From Idiomarina sp. (GTDB lineage: Bacteria; Pseudomonadota; Gammaproteobacteria; Enterobacterales; Alteromonadaceae): DNA of 64,000 bases. The DNA is taken from the NCBI GenBank assembly GCA_020832105.1, contig JAFIFH010000008.1, forward strand, positions 48,527 to 112,526. The letters are read 5' to 3'. The position numbers and the translations under genes are program-made. How positions within the stretch are numbered: the first letter of the stretch is position 1; every line of letters starts with the position of its first letter. Of this stretch, positions 1 through 8,018 are shown in pieces. Under the pieces are notes generated by a model. It saw only the letters and a list, made by a program, of their open reading frames with translations. It searched no databases and had not been told where the DNA came from.

Positions 1-656
1 CGCTTGGGCATCATACCGCCGCGTTTTGCCAGCTCTTGCAAAAAAGACGGGAAAGCAATGACCACGTCTCCGGCTTTGAGCTGACGCCCTATCACCAATC
101 CGAAACTACGCAACCCCCGCACAACCTCACAGTTGGATGCTTCTGGCAGCAACACCGAAAACAAAAATCCGTAAATATGGTGTGCAGGCACCAATGAAAC
201 AATGCGTTTGGCAGGGGTAGGTAAGGCCGTCAGGTACTGTTGGAAATGATTCGCTTCAGCTTGCAGGCTTGGGAATTGATGTGTAATCGTTTGCGCAGGC
301 CCCGTGGAGCCCGACGTTTGAAAGCGGATGTCGGTACTTGCTAACTGCCGACTTTGCAGCACAATATCGGCCCACTCACCCAGGGTGTATCGGCGCAGCA
401 AATAGTCTTCAATACCACTGGATTCAATGCAAAAGTAATTTACCACGCGGGTCGCCAACGCCATCCACTCAAAGGAGTCAATGAGCACCTCGTCTGGGTG
501 GTTTTGCGCGCGCTCAGCCAGGGTAAGACGTGTCTCGGCACCAAGGGTGAGCCCCTTGAGCTGAGTATGACCTTGTTGCCGGAGTTGGCTAAGTTCGTCC
601 TGAACTAAAGCGCTGAGTACAGCTACTGCAGCGCTTTTTGATAGACTGCCCTGCAT
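1..656 (-). CDS. AMP-binding acyl-CoA ligase, probable p-hydroxycinnamate:CoA ligase, partial
   Basis: The reading frame starts at ATG 656 and runs off the left edge of the window, so only about 218 N-terminal residues are seen. Around residue 115 it has the adenylate-forming signature TSGSTG, the phosphate-binding loop of acyl-CoA synthetases. Its ATG overlaps the TGA stop of the photoactive yellow protein gene (TGATG), which points to translational coupling. In known PYP systems a CoA ligase activates p-coumaric acid before it is attached to the photoreceptor cysteine, so this role is inferred from the enzyme class plus the coupling. The C-terminal half and any tyrosine ammonia lyase gene lie outside the window. 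Another acyl or aryl-CoA ligase substrate is possible. Confidence 0.75.
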   Translation of the reverse strand, partial: MQGSLSKSAAVAVLSALVQDELSQLRQQGHTQLKGLTLGAETRLTLAERAQNHPDEVLIDSFEWMALATRVVNYFCIESSGIEDYLLRRYTLGEWADIVLQSRQLASTDIRFQTSGSTGPAQTITHQFPSLQAEANHFQQYLTALPTPAKRIVSLVPAHHIYGFLFSVLLPEASNCEVVRGLRSFGLVIGRQLKAGDVVIAFPSFLQELAKRGGMMPK

Positions 657-1033
657 CAAAGGCGCTTCACAAATACCCAGAATGCGTCACCTGTCAGTGC
701 TTTTTTCATATGCACTTTCACTTTGGTGGGCTTCATTTCATAGTCGAAGGTGTATTCAAACATGGTATTCAGGTCGTTGCTTTTAACCCCTTGATCAAAC
801 TTGCCCTTGAACTGAGGGCTGTTGGTGCAAGGTGCGACTTCTTTGAAAAAATCCTTACCAATAACTTTGCCTGGATCACGCCCAGTGATATCCCCTTCTG
901 CAGCGTTGTACTGCAGTATTTTCCCGCTGGCATCCAGCTTAATAGCGCCAAAAGCAACATCATCCAACTGCGAGTCACCCATTCGTGCCAGCTTGTTCTC
1001 AATATCATCACTACCGAATTGTACGATTTCCAT
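656..1033 (-). CDS. pyp: Photoactive yellow protein (blue-light photoreceptor)
   Basis: This 125-residue PAS-fold protein is a cytoplasmic blue-light receptor with a p-coumaric acid chromophore on a cysteine thioester. The sequence has every hallmark residue at canonical numbering: Tyr42, Glu46, Thr50, Arg52, Cys69 (motif VAPCT), Tyr94 and Met100, and it has the standard family length. The start is supported by an AGGAG ribosome site about 6 bases upstream. Its stop codon overlaps the start of the downstream CoA ligase gene. Such proteins are known from Halorhodospira and from Idiomarina. The signalling partner is not evident; the nearest neighbour upstream is a curlin-repeat gene separated by a terminator. 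Confidence 0.97.
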   Translation of the reverse strand: MEIVQFGSDDIENKLARMGDSQLDDVAFGAIKLDASGKILQYNAAEGDITGRDPGKVIGKDFFKEVAPCTNSPQFKGKFDQGVKSNDLNTMFEYTFDYEMKPTKVKVHMKKALTGDAFWVFVKRL

Positions 1034-1151
1034 GTCTTACTCCTGATATGCATTAACAAAAAACAATACTAAGGAATAAGTGCCTATTTAGATCATAAAA
1101 ATCGGACATTTATAGCAAATTGTATAGTTTTAAAGGTTAAAATACGGACAT

Positions 1152-1186
1152 AAAAAAGCCCGCACACCGACCAGGTTGCGGGCTTT
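1152..1186 (-). terminator. Rho-independent terminator after the curlin-repeat gene
   Basis: A 10-bp perfect stem (positions 1155-1164 with 1177-1186, GC core GCCCGCA) is followed on the minus strand by a run of six T. It lies 25 bases past the curlin-repeat stop and before pyp, so the two genes are probably separate transcripts. Confidence 0.85.
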
Positions 1187-1210
1187 CCACAGTAAAAAAA
1201 TTGTTACTGC

Positions 1211-2386
1211 TTATTGCTGAATGATAATTGCACTGTTCATGGTTCCGTTCTGAACAACGCTCATGCTGCTGGCGTCAGACATTTGCGAGGCTTGAATCAG
1301 GTTCATGCTACCAACCTGAACCAGTGACGCATAGCCACCATCACCGCCCATTTCAAAAGCACCGCCGCCAATACCTGAGATCAGGTTATTATCACCATAC
1401 TGACCCAAATTAAACGAGTTGTATTGGTTCGAAACCAGCAGGTTGAGGCTGTTTAATTCGCCAAATTGCTCTATTTCACCGTAGTAGTTACGACGGTCTG
1501 TGAAGCGCACTTCTGCTGTGTTGTCGTCACCCCACTGATGGCTGCCTAAGCCATTCTGTGGACCGCCAACGTGTACGCTCAGAGTGTTATTGTTCCCTTG
1601 CTGTAAGCTGCCAACATTTGTACCAAAGTGTGCCGGCTGAGTCAGGGTCATGGTGTTGTCCGAGCCAAACTGTTCTGACCGCACGTAGTTACCGTCACCG
1701 CGCAAAGCGATATCAGTCAAGTTGTCATTGCCATCCTGGGCTACAAAAACATCATTATCGGTGGAAATAGCACCTGAGTTACGTGCATAGATATCGACGT
1801 AAATTTCGTTAGATTGACCGCTCTGCGAGGTGTAAATGTATGAGTCATCTGCACCGTTGATATCAAGCTGCGATAGGTTGTCGTTTCCACTTTGCAGGGC
1901 ACCGACATCGTTACCATCGCCATCGACCATCAGTGAAATGCTGTTGTCGTCACCGAACTGGTCACTGATGATGCCGTTGTAATCACCATAACTTCTGACC
2001 ACAATATCATTAGCACCGGATTGATACATCTGTGCATAACTGTCGTTACCCTCAAGATAGTAGTCAATAAAGTTTCCGCCGGTGCCCAGCTGGGTGAGTT
2101 CCAGGCTATTACCGTCCCCTTGCTGCCAGGTCAGCGCTTCATTCTGGTAGCCGTCCTGTAAGGCGATTAAAGAGCTTCCTACACCCGCCTGCGTGGATTC
2201 CAGATCATTCTCAACACCAATTTGGCTTGCCGCAATTGAGAGACCTACCCCAATTTGAGTCAACGTAGCCAGGTTGTCGTCACCGGTTTGCGTTAACACT
2301 ACAGAGTTCGCCATTGCCGCTGAAGATAACGCCATGGAAATGCCTAAAGCTATCATCGATTTTTTAATTGTTAGAGTTGCCATCAT
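1211..2386 (-). CDS. Secreted curlin-repeat protein, probable amyloid subunit
   Basis: The protein of about 391 residues opens with a signal peptide (basic start, hydrophobic core, cleavage near AMA-NS). The rest is built of degenerate curlin-type repeats of the pattern Q-x-G-x-x-N, rich in Gly, Asn, Gln, Asp and Ser, for example QFGDDNS, QSGNDNL, QYGDNNL. CsgA and CsgB of curli share this repeat. It is two to three times longer than CsgA and more acidic. The start at ATG 2386 is chosen because AGGAAG lies 5 bases upstream and a second ATG follows at once. No csgD, csgE, csgF or csgG homologue is present nearby, so the export partner must be elsewhere. A role in an extracellular amyloid or biofilm matrix is inferred. 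Confidence 0.8.
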   Translation of the reverse strand: MMATLTIKKSMIALGISMALSSAAMANSVVLTQTGDDNLATLTQIGVGLSIAASQIGVENDLESTQAGVGSSLIALQDGYQNEALTWQQGDGNSLELTQLGTGGNFIDYYLEGNDSYAQMYQSGANDIVVRSYGDYNGIISDQFGDDNSISLMVDGDGNDVGALQSGNDNLSQLDINGADDSYIYTSQSGQSNEIYVDIYARNSGAISTDNDVFVAQDGNDNLTDIALRGDGNYVRSEQFGSDNTMTLTQPAHFGTNVGSLQQGNNNTLSVHVGGPQNGLGSHQWGDDNTAEVRFTDRRNYYGEIEQFGELNSLNLLVSNQYNSFNLGQYGDNNLISGIGGGAFEMGGDGGYASLVQVGSMNLIQASQMSDASSMSVVQNGTMNSAIIIQQ

Positions 2387-2413
2387 TATGTCTTCCTTTG
2401 CTGTACCCGGCAC

Positions 2414-2764
2414 CAGCCAGCCAGATAGAGAATTCTTTTAAATTGAGTGATATTCACTTGGTTTCAGCGCGAGTCTTGGTGCGCTGTGGCTAAGTTTAAG
2501 ACTAATTCTGGGGCTAACAATCGTATTTTAAGGCTAGAAACAAGTTGGGGTTTGGGGGGATTAATGAGACTAACTAATTGAATAGTAGCGTAAAGCGCAG
2601 CTTAAGCTACGCGAGCCCCAGAGCTAAGCGCTAAGCCGAATGGATTAGAATGCGGTGTTAATCATCGGCAGGCCAGCGATTGTGCTGGTTTGTTGATTGG
2701 CTGTCGCCGTATTGCTGATAAAGCGATAGTATGGATTAAAGCATTAAGCTGGACGAGAGATATC
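2414..2764. other. Intergenic region between divergent genes
   Basis: This 350-base stretch holds the promoters for the curlin-repeat gene and the plus-strand glycosylase-like gene. It contains short palindromes (AGCTTAAGCT near 2600) inside a GTAGCG/GCTACGC arrangement. No clear sigma-70 boxes or recognisable regulator site were found. Confidence 0.4.
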
Positions 2765-3436
2765 ATGACATTCGAACATTTTTATCAGCGCGCCGTTGAG
2801 CGCAAAGGCGGCGAGCAAGCGGTGCGTGAACGCCTGCCATATGTAGCGAGTGCTGCAGAACTTGCCGCGCAAAAGGACGACAGATACCTAGCGGTCATGA
2901 CCAAGTGTGTGTTTCGTGCCGGCTTCGTGTGGCGAGTGATTGAAAATAAGTGGCCGGGATTTGAAGAGGCGTTTAGCGGGTTTGTGCCCGCCTATTGGCA
3001 ACAGGTGCCGCCCGAGAAACTTGAGGCGCTGGCTAAAGACGAGCGCATTGTGCGCAACATGCAGAAAATAGCCACAGTACCGCGTAACGCATTTATGATC
3101 ATGGAAGCCGCAGAACAACACGGGAGTTTCGGCCAGTTTCTTGCTGACTGGCCTGCGGATGATCAGGTCGGGCTGCTGCTATGGCTGAAGAAACACGGGG
3201 CTCGCCTCGGTGGTGCCAGTGCGCAGTACTTTTTACGCTTAGTGGGTTATGACGGCTATATTCTCTCTCCAGACGTTATCACCGCATTACAAAACCACAA
3301 CCTAGTGGACGCCACCCCGGGCACGCAAAAAGCGCTCAAACAGGCACAGAAAGCATTTAACCAGTTTCATCAAGAGACTGCGTTGCCATACGCACACCTG
3401 TCAAAAATTCTCTCGCTAACGGTTGATGCGCGCTAA
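2765..3436 (+). CDS. DNA-3-methyladenine glycosylase I-like protein
   Basis: The protein of 223 residues starts at MTFEHFYQRA; an upstream in-frame ATG at 2690 is judged non-coding. The block TKCVFRAGFVWRVIENKWPG, followed by a region ending RIVRNMQKI, resembles proteins annotated as 3-methyladenine DNA glycosylases of the helix-hairpin-helix superfamily, which remove alkylated bases from DNA. The classical Tag zinc-binding N-terminus (Cys near the start, C-terminal His and Cys) is not visible, so catalysis is not assured. The gene ends nine bases before the convergent lipoprotein gene. The family call is from memory of similar proteins. Confidence 0.5.
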   Translation: MTFEHFYQRAVERKGGEQAVRERLPYVASAAELAAQKDDRYLAVMTKCVFRAGFVWRVIENKWPGFEEAFSGFVPAYWQQVPPEKLEALAKDERIVRNMQKIATVPRNAFMIMEAAEQHGSFGQFLADWPADDQVGLLLWLKKHGARLGGASAQYFLRLVGYDGYILSPDVITALQNHNLVDATPGTQKALKQAQKAFNQFHQETALPYAHLSKILSLTVDAR

Positions 3437-3445
3437 ACACGAATG

Positions 3446-4063
3446 TTAGTACTCACTTACTCCGTGGTCGGGGTGATATAACCAGCGTTGACCTCCCAGG
3501 TTAAAGCGCAGGCCACGGTCCTCCCATCTCAGCGCGTTATAGTTTAGGTGTTGCGGCGACAACTGATCATGCTTAGGTACTTTGATGAAATAATTTGCAT
3601 CTTCAACATGTGCGCCCAGCTGAGAAACCGCAGTCACGGACAATAATTGTGCACCAGAAGGCGGTCGGTGACGAAATACCAAGTGAGTTGACGCTGGATG
3701 CCAGCGATCGATGGACAATCCGCCTCCATACTGAAACGCGGCAGGCCTTGGCGCATCATCGCCAATTCGATGAATCCAGCCAGCAGTGTGGGCCGAACCG
3801 ACGGTTGTTACCGCAAGATACTCTCCATTCGGTGACATTTCAGCCCGCACAAAACGGTCATGGGCAGAAAACTCAGTGGTTAAGTTAACCCTGACGCGAT
3901 TAGGCAACTGACTTCGAGTTAATAAAACATTCCCTCGGTAATCACGCACCTGATGGTCAATCACTGTCAGCTCCATGGTTTCACTGCTGACTCTGTGGCC
4001 TTCTGGTGAACAACCGATGAGTAGCAAAAATGCCGTTAGTACAACTAAAATACGACTATTCAT
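3446..4063 (-). CDS. Lipoprotein of unknown function
   Basis: The 205-residue product begins with a lipoprotein signal peptide; the lipobox LIGC puts the lipidated Cys at residue 18. Residues after it (SPEG) do not include the Asp+2 retention signal, so an outer-membrane location is likely. The mature part has motifs such as SPNGEYLAVTTVGS that look like a beta-propeller blade (WD40 or TolB-like). The ATG at 4063 has a GAGGA site just upstream. No specific function can be assigned. Confidence 0.65.
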   Translation of the reverse strand: MNSRILVVLTAFLLLIGCSPEGHRVSSETMELTVIDHQVRDYRGNVLLTRSQLPNRVRVNLTTEFSAHDRFVRAEMSPNGEYLAVTTVGSAHTAGWIHRIGDDAPRPAAFQYGGGLSIDRWHPASTHLVFRHRPPSGAQLLSVTAVSQLGAHVEDANYFIKVPKHDQLSPQHLNYNALRWEDRGLRFNLGGQRWLYHPDHGVSEY

Positions 4064-4227
4064 AGTTCCTCAGCAAAGGCTTTGGTTAAACAACATAAAT
4101 TGCACAGAACACCAATAACTCGCCAACAGTGGAAATTGCTATGTCCTGATAGTTGCGATTTATCCTACCTTAACTAGCCTTTTCAACAAAGGCTGATATT
4201 AACTAATTGTTGTTTTCGGGAGGCAAT

Positions 4228-4896
4228 ATGCGCCCTCACTATATTCCCTGGATAATTTTCTGGGTTCCACTCATTGCGGTGAATGGCGCCTACCTGATTG
4301 GGTTATGGGAGGGCGTGGCGCACCAATGCAACCCCTATATTGACGGATGTACCACTATCAGCCGGGCGGCAAGGGAAGGCAACGCTATCTTCTTCTTTCG
4401 CGGCCTGATGATGCCCCTGGCGATGTTGATGATTGTGTTCTGGTATCTGCAGAGCATCTGGTTAGGCCAAATGAGGCAGCGCTCCCAACGTTACATTTTT
4501 ATCATTGCTGCAATTGGCGCATTATTTCTCATTTTATACGTAGACTTTCTCGGCACCGACGGTGATTTCAATCGCTTCTTACGCCGATACGGGGTGATTT
4601 TCTATTTCGGTCTCACTGTTCTTGCCCAGATGATGAGCATCGCCAGCGTTCATAAATTGGGTGACACGCTAGATAAGAAAGTACGCACCTACATGTACGT
4701 TCAACTTTCATTTATCGCCATTTGCTGGTTGTTAGCCATGGCAAACCTGATACTTAAAGAGATGGGCCTTGTGTGGGAACAAGAAATGGAAAATGTTATT
4801 GAATGGCACTTTGCCCTGTTCATGTCACTCTACTTCCCATTCGCGGCACTCATGTGGAAACGCACCAATTTCAAATGGCATTTCAGCCTAAAATAG
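4228..4896 (+). CDS. Integral membrane protein, possibly Frag1/DRAM/Sfk1-like
   Basis: The protein of 222 residues starts at MRPHYIPWII, with GGGAGG five bases upstream; an ATG at 4207 is too early. About six hydrophobic helices are visible, with a conserved-looking loop CNPYIDGCTTIS after the first helix that could form a disulfide on the periplasmic side. Topology and the loop suggest the Frag1/DRAM/Sfk1 (CWH43) group, but this is a weak assignment. It converges on nfrA with only five bases between stops. Confidence 0.55.
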   Translation: MRPHYIPWIIFWVPLIAVNGAYLIGLWEGVAHQCNPYIDGCTTISRAAREGNAIFFFRGLMMPLAMLMIVFWYLQSIWLGQMRQRSQRYIFIIAAIGALFLILYVDFLGTDGDFNRFLRRYGVIFYFGLTVLAQMMSIASVHKLGDTLDKKVRTYMYVQLSFIAICWLLAMANLILKEMGLVWEQEMENVIEWHFALFMSLYFPFAALMWKRTNFKWHFSLK

Positions 4897-4901
4897 TGCG
4901 C

Positions 4902-7900
4902 TTAGAAAAAGACAGCAAAGCGCAATAACAGGGCATCGTCCGAAACACCTGCAATGTCGCTGTCGATGACGTGTTGCCATTCAAGGCCAAGCTCGCTGAA
5001 AGCCCGCCAACCGGCATACCGTGAGTGACCTAACGGCTGCCGCCAGGTCACTCCGAGCCCGAACCGGGTGTCCGACAAGCCTTGCTGATCAAAGGTATCG
5101 TTTGTCCACTGATACTGAATAAATGGGTAGGCACCAACCTTAAAATAGCTGCGTTGCGCCCCTGCCAGCTGGAAGGTCGGCTGGTAACGAGCGTACACAC
5201 TGGAGGTTTGCTCGTCTGGGAAAAACACCCAGTCGAGATACAGGCTGTGATCAACAAATCGCTTGTTCTCAGCCCAGCCTTTCTGCTCGTTGTAACCCGC
5301 CAGCAGGTCAGTGGAACCCCGCACATAGAGCCTTGTCCCCTCTCCGTCAAAAGAGCTTCGTGCAGCGAGACGGACAAACGTCAGGTGCGCTGCCATAGGC
5401 TGCCACGCGATACCAAGATCGAGGTTGTTACTGTCAAAAAAGAAGCTGTCACCAGCAGAGAGCAGGTTTGCGAATACCGTAAGGTTGGTGCGCCGTTCAC
5501 GGCCATAATCCAGGTCATATTCAAGGGTGGTACTGAGAAAATAATCCGCCTGAAAATCATTGCCGGTCGCCTGTGACACGCTGGTGCTCTCACCAAGCCA
5601 GCCTGCAATGGATGCGCTAAATGGTGAGCTCACCTGACGATAGAAACGCTGGCTATGAGTCAGTATCTCGGTACCTTGTTGCCCTTGAGTCAAACCTGTG
5701 TCTATCACATCCCGTAATTGCTGCCTGGCGACCCTCTCTCTCCGTGCTTGTGCATTGGTATAAGCGGCCTGCTGCAAATTATCACCGTTGCGGGTTTCCG
5801 GGTAAGCTGCAAAGACCTGATCAAACTTGCGTGCCGCTGAACCATAGCCCCCTAACCTTTCCAAGACGAAGGCTTGTGCCAGCGGGTAATATGGCTCCTC
5901 AGGGTTTTCATCAGCCAAGCGCTCCAACCAACTAAGTTGCTGCTCCAGGTCGCCGTCCATTTCTGCCAGGCGTAAGCGCAATGGTAATATGGTGCGTACA
6001 TCATCGCTACGCTCTACCCGCCGCAAAGCTGCTGTAACCGACTCACGGTCATTACGACGTAGGGCGATGTCCACTCCAATGCTTATTTCATCTTCAGTTA
6101 ATGGGTCGTCTAGTGCCTGCCAGTGCGCCCAGGCATCATCGTGCTGACCCAACGCTAATAGGGCTGACAGTTGCAATGGTTTGTATATACCCCGGTCAAC
6201 GGCTGATGAAAGATTGTCCAGGTAACTTAGGCTTTTATGGTAGTCGGACGACTCATGGGCCAGCACTGCCCCGCGCAACCATTCATCATCGCCCCATTCA
6301 GCACTATATTGCTCCAGCGCGGTTAGCCGCTCACCCGGCGTACCCAAACAATAACTGTCTAAGTGATAAGCTGCCCGGCTGGATAACTGTTGGCGAATGC
6401 GCAGCGCTGATTCACAGTCCTGGCGCTGCAACAACACCTCACTCACCTGAGTTGCCAGGCGCCGGTCTGGCCATTGCTGAGCGGCATCAACCAATACATC
6501 ACTATGAATATTCATGTGAGCACGCTCAATACCTATGCTGACTCGCTCGCTGATAGCGTCATTCACAAGAAACTCCCCTCGATCACCCCAGCTCTCTTTC
6601 ACTGCAATATGCGCTAAGTCCTCATAGCGCTGCTCGCTTAATAAGATAAAGGTGTGGTCATCCAGGGACGCGAGATCACTATGTTCACGCCAGTTTCGCG
6701 CACTGAGCACAAGGGCCTGCTCTGTTTGGCCATCCTGGTAATACGCCTGGGCAAGGCGGCGTTGCAGCTGAGTATCTTTCGCCCCATAGGCTTCAAGAAC
6801 CCGAATCAGATCGCCCCGCTGATGGTCGTGACGATAGTGATCTACCAACAGATGAACCCGACTACGCTCCGCTTCTTGAGTACTAAAGGACACTCGCTCA
6901 AGAAGCTCAGAATCGCCAATTTGTTGCGCCAACATCAAATAGTGACGTTCCTCACTCCGCTCAGGGTTGCATTGCTTGAGTCGAGCATTAGCGTATTCAA
7001 CCTGTTGGTCCTGAATAAGCAGCTCTGCATGCGACAAACAGTCGACCGGCAAGCGCTCTGCCAGACTCAACGCAAGTGCCACATCGCGATGGTCTACAGC
7101 CAATTGATAAAGTACTAACCCCCACGCCTGATTAAGAGACCTTTGGTCATCTATTTTGCTTAGCAGCTCAATGAGTTCCTCGGTCCGCTCCGCGCCAATC
7201 ATTCGGTTAACGGTCATATTCAGCGCATTGTCGAACTCATCTTGTAAAGACAATAGCCAATACTCAATCCCGGAAAACTGTTCACTCAAGGCCAGTGCAT
7301 GTATGAGCTGACCTCGTTGATACGCATTACACGCCTGCTCGTGACCCGCTGGTCGGCGGCAGATGGGCTCGAGCACCGCCACGATCTCATCGGTGCCACC
7401 TCGACGAAACAGATACTCCACTACCTGGTCGATAAGTTGGGTAGAGACCTGCTCAGCGCTTATTACTTCAGTTACCCTGACTAACTGTGCGTTGTTCAGC
7501 GCCCCACCGTGTTCGCTCAGGTAAGCACGCGCAAATGCCGCTTGCATATCTTCATCAAGCTGCTCGAGTTGGTCAAAGAATTGCCCGGCGCTGAGCCCAG
7601 CCAGACGATCCGAACGCCCTAATAAGGCAGCATAGATACGTCTGGCCTGAGGGTCCGTAATGTACGGTTGGAGTGTTTCAAACGCCCGTTGAGGGGTGTC
7701 ATTTGCAATTAATAGCTCGACATGGTGCAACACCAGAGGCAAATGGTCCGGCACAATGTTGCGAGCACGCTCCACCTCCACCAAGGCTTCTTCCAGCCGC
7801 CCGACAGACGCCAGCGCGTAGCTTTTATCTACATATGGAAAAACGCGGAACCATTGAAAATCACTAAGCCCATTCGCAATCCCCGCGTTGGGCTCCAGCA

Positions 7901-8018
7901 ATGCAGAGGCTGTGCTCAATGGCGCCGACAGGCCGTCCTCATCCAACTGCGTGTCTGCGTACACCAGGCTACAAAGCCCGTATAGTGAGATCAGCAATGC
8001 GATTTTAGTCAGTTTCAT
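4902..8018 (-). CDS. nfrA: NfrA-like outer-membrane exopolysaccharide export protein
   Basis: The product of about 1038 residues has a signal peptide (MKLTKIALLISLYG), a long helical repeat region of TPR type through roughly residue 800, and a C-terminal beta-rich domain ending in Phe, as expected for an outer-membrane barrel. This architecture matches NfrA, the phage N4 adsorption protein of E. coli. The start at 8018 is preferred over an ATG at 8030 because the signal peptide starts there and the upstream GGA is better spaced. It overlaps the end of nfrB by 14 bases. NfrA is the proposed outer-membrane channel for the glycan made by NfrB. Identity rests on order, size and architecture. Confidence 0.8.
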   Translation of the reverse strand: MKLTKIALLISLYGLCSLVYADTQLDEDGLSAPLSTASALLEPNAGIANGLSDFQWFRVFPYVDKSYALASVGRLEEALVEVERARNIVPDHLPLVLHHVELLIANDTPQRAFETLQPYITDPQARRIYAALLGRSDRLAGLSAGQFFDQLEQLDEDMQAAFARAYLSEHGGALNNAQLVRVTEVISAEQVSTQLIDQVVEYLFRRGGTDEIVAVLEPICRRPAGHEQACNAYQRGQLIHALALSEQFSGIEYWLLSLQDEFDNALNMTVNRMIGAERTEELIELLSKIDDQRSLNQAWGLVLYQLAVDHRDVALALSLAERLPVDCLSHAELLIQDQQVEYANARLKQCNPERSEERHYLMLAQQIGDSELLERVSFSTQEAERSRVHLLVDHYRHDHQRGDLIRVLEAYGAKDTQLQRRLAQAYYQDGQTEQALVLSARNWREHSDLASLDDHTFILLSEQRYEDLAHIAVKESWGDRGEFLVNDAISERVSIGIERAHMNIHSDVLVDAAQQWPDRRLATQVSEVLLQRQDCESALRIRQQLSSRAAYHLDSYCLGTPGERLTALEQYSAEWGDDEWLRGAVLAHESSDYHKSLSYLDNLSSAVDRGIYKPLQLSALLALGQHDDAWAHWQALDDPLTEDEISIGVDIALRRNDRESVTAALRRVERSDDVRTILPLRLRLAEMDGDLEQQLSWLERLADENPEEPYYPLAQAFVLERLGGYGSAARKFDQVFAAYPETRNGDNLQQAAYTNAQARRERVARQQLRDVIDTGLTQGQQGTEILTHSQRFYRQVSSPFSASIAGWLGESTSVSQATGNDFQADYFLSTTLEYDLDYGRERRTNLTVFANLLSAGDSFFFDSNNLDLGIAWQPMAAHLTFVRLAARSSFDGEGTRLYVRGSTDLLAGYNEQKGWAENKRFVDHSLYLDWVFFPDEQTSSVYARYQPTFQLAGAQRSYFKVGAYPFIQYQWTNDTFDQQGLSDTRFGLGVTWRQPLGHSRYAGWRAFSELGLEWQHVIDSDIAGVSDDALLLRFAVFF

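Noticed and set aside
638..1072. Plus-strand open frame over pyp
   Set aside because: It is the complement of the unmistakable pyp gene and shows no family features.
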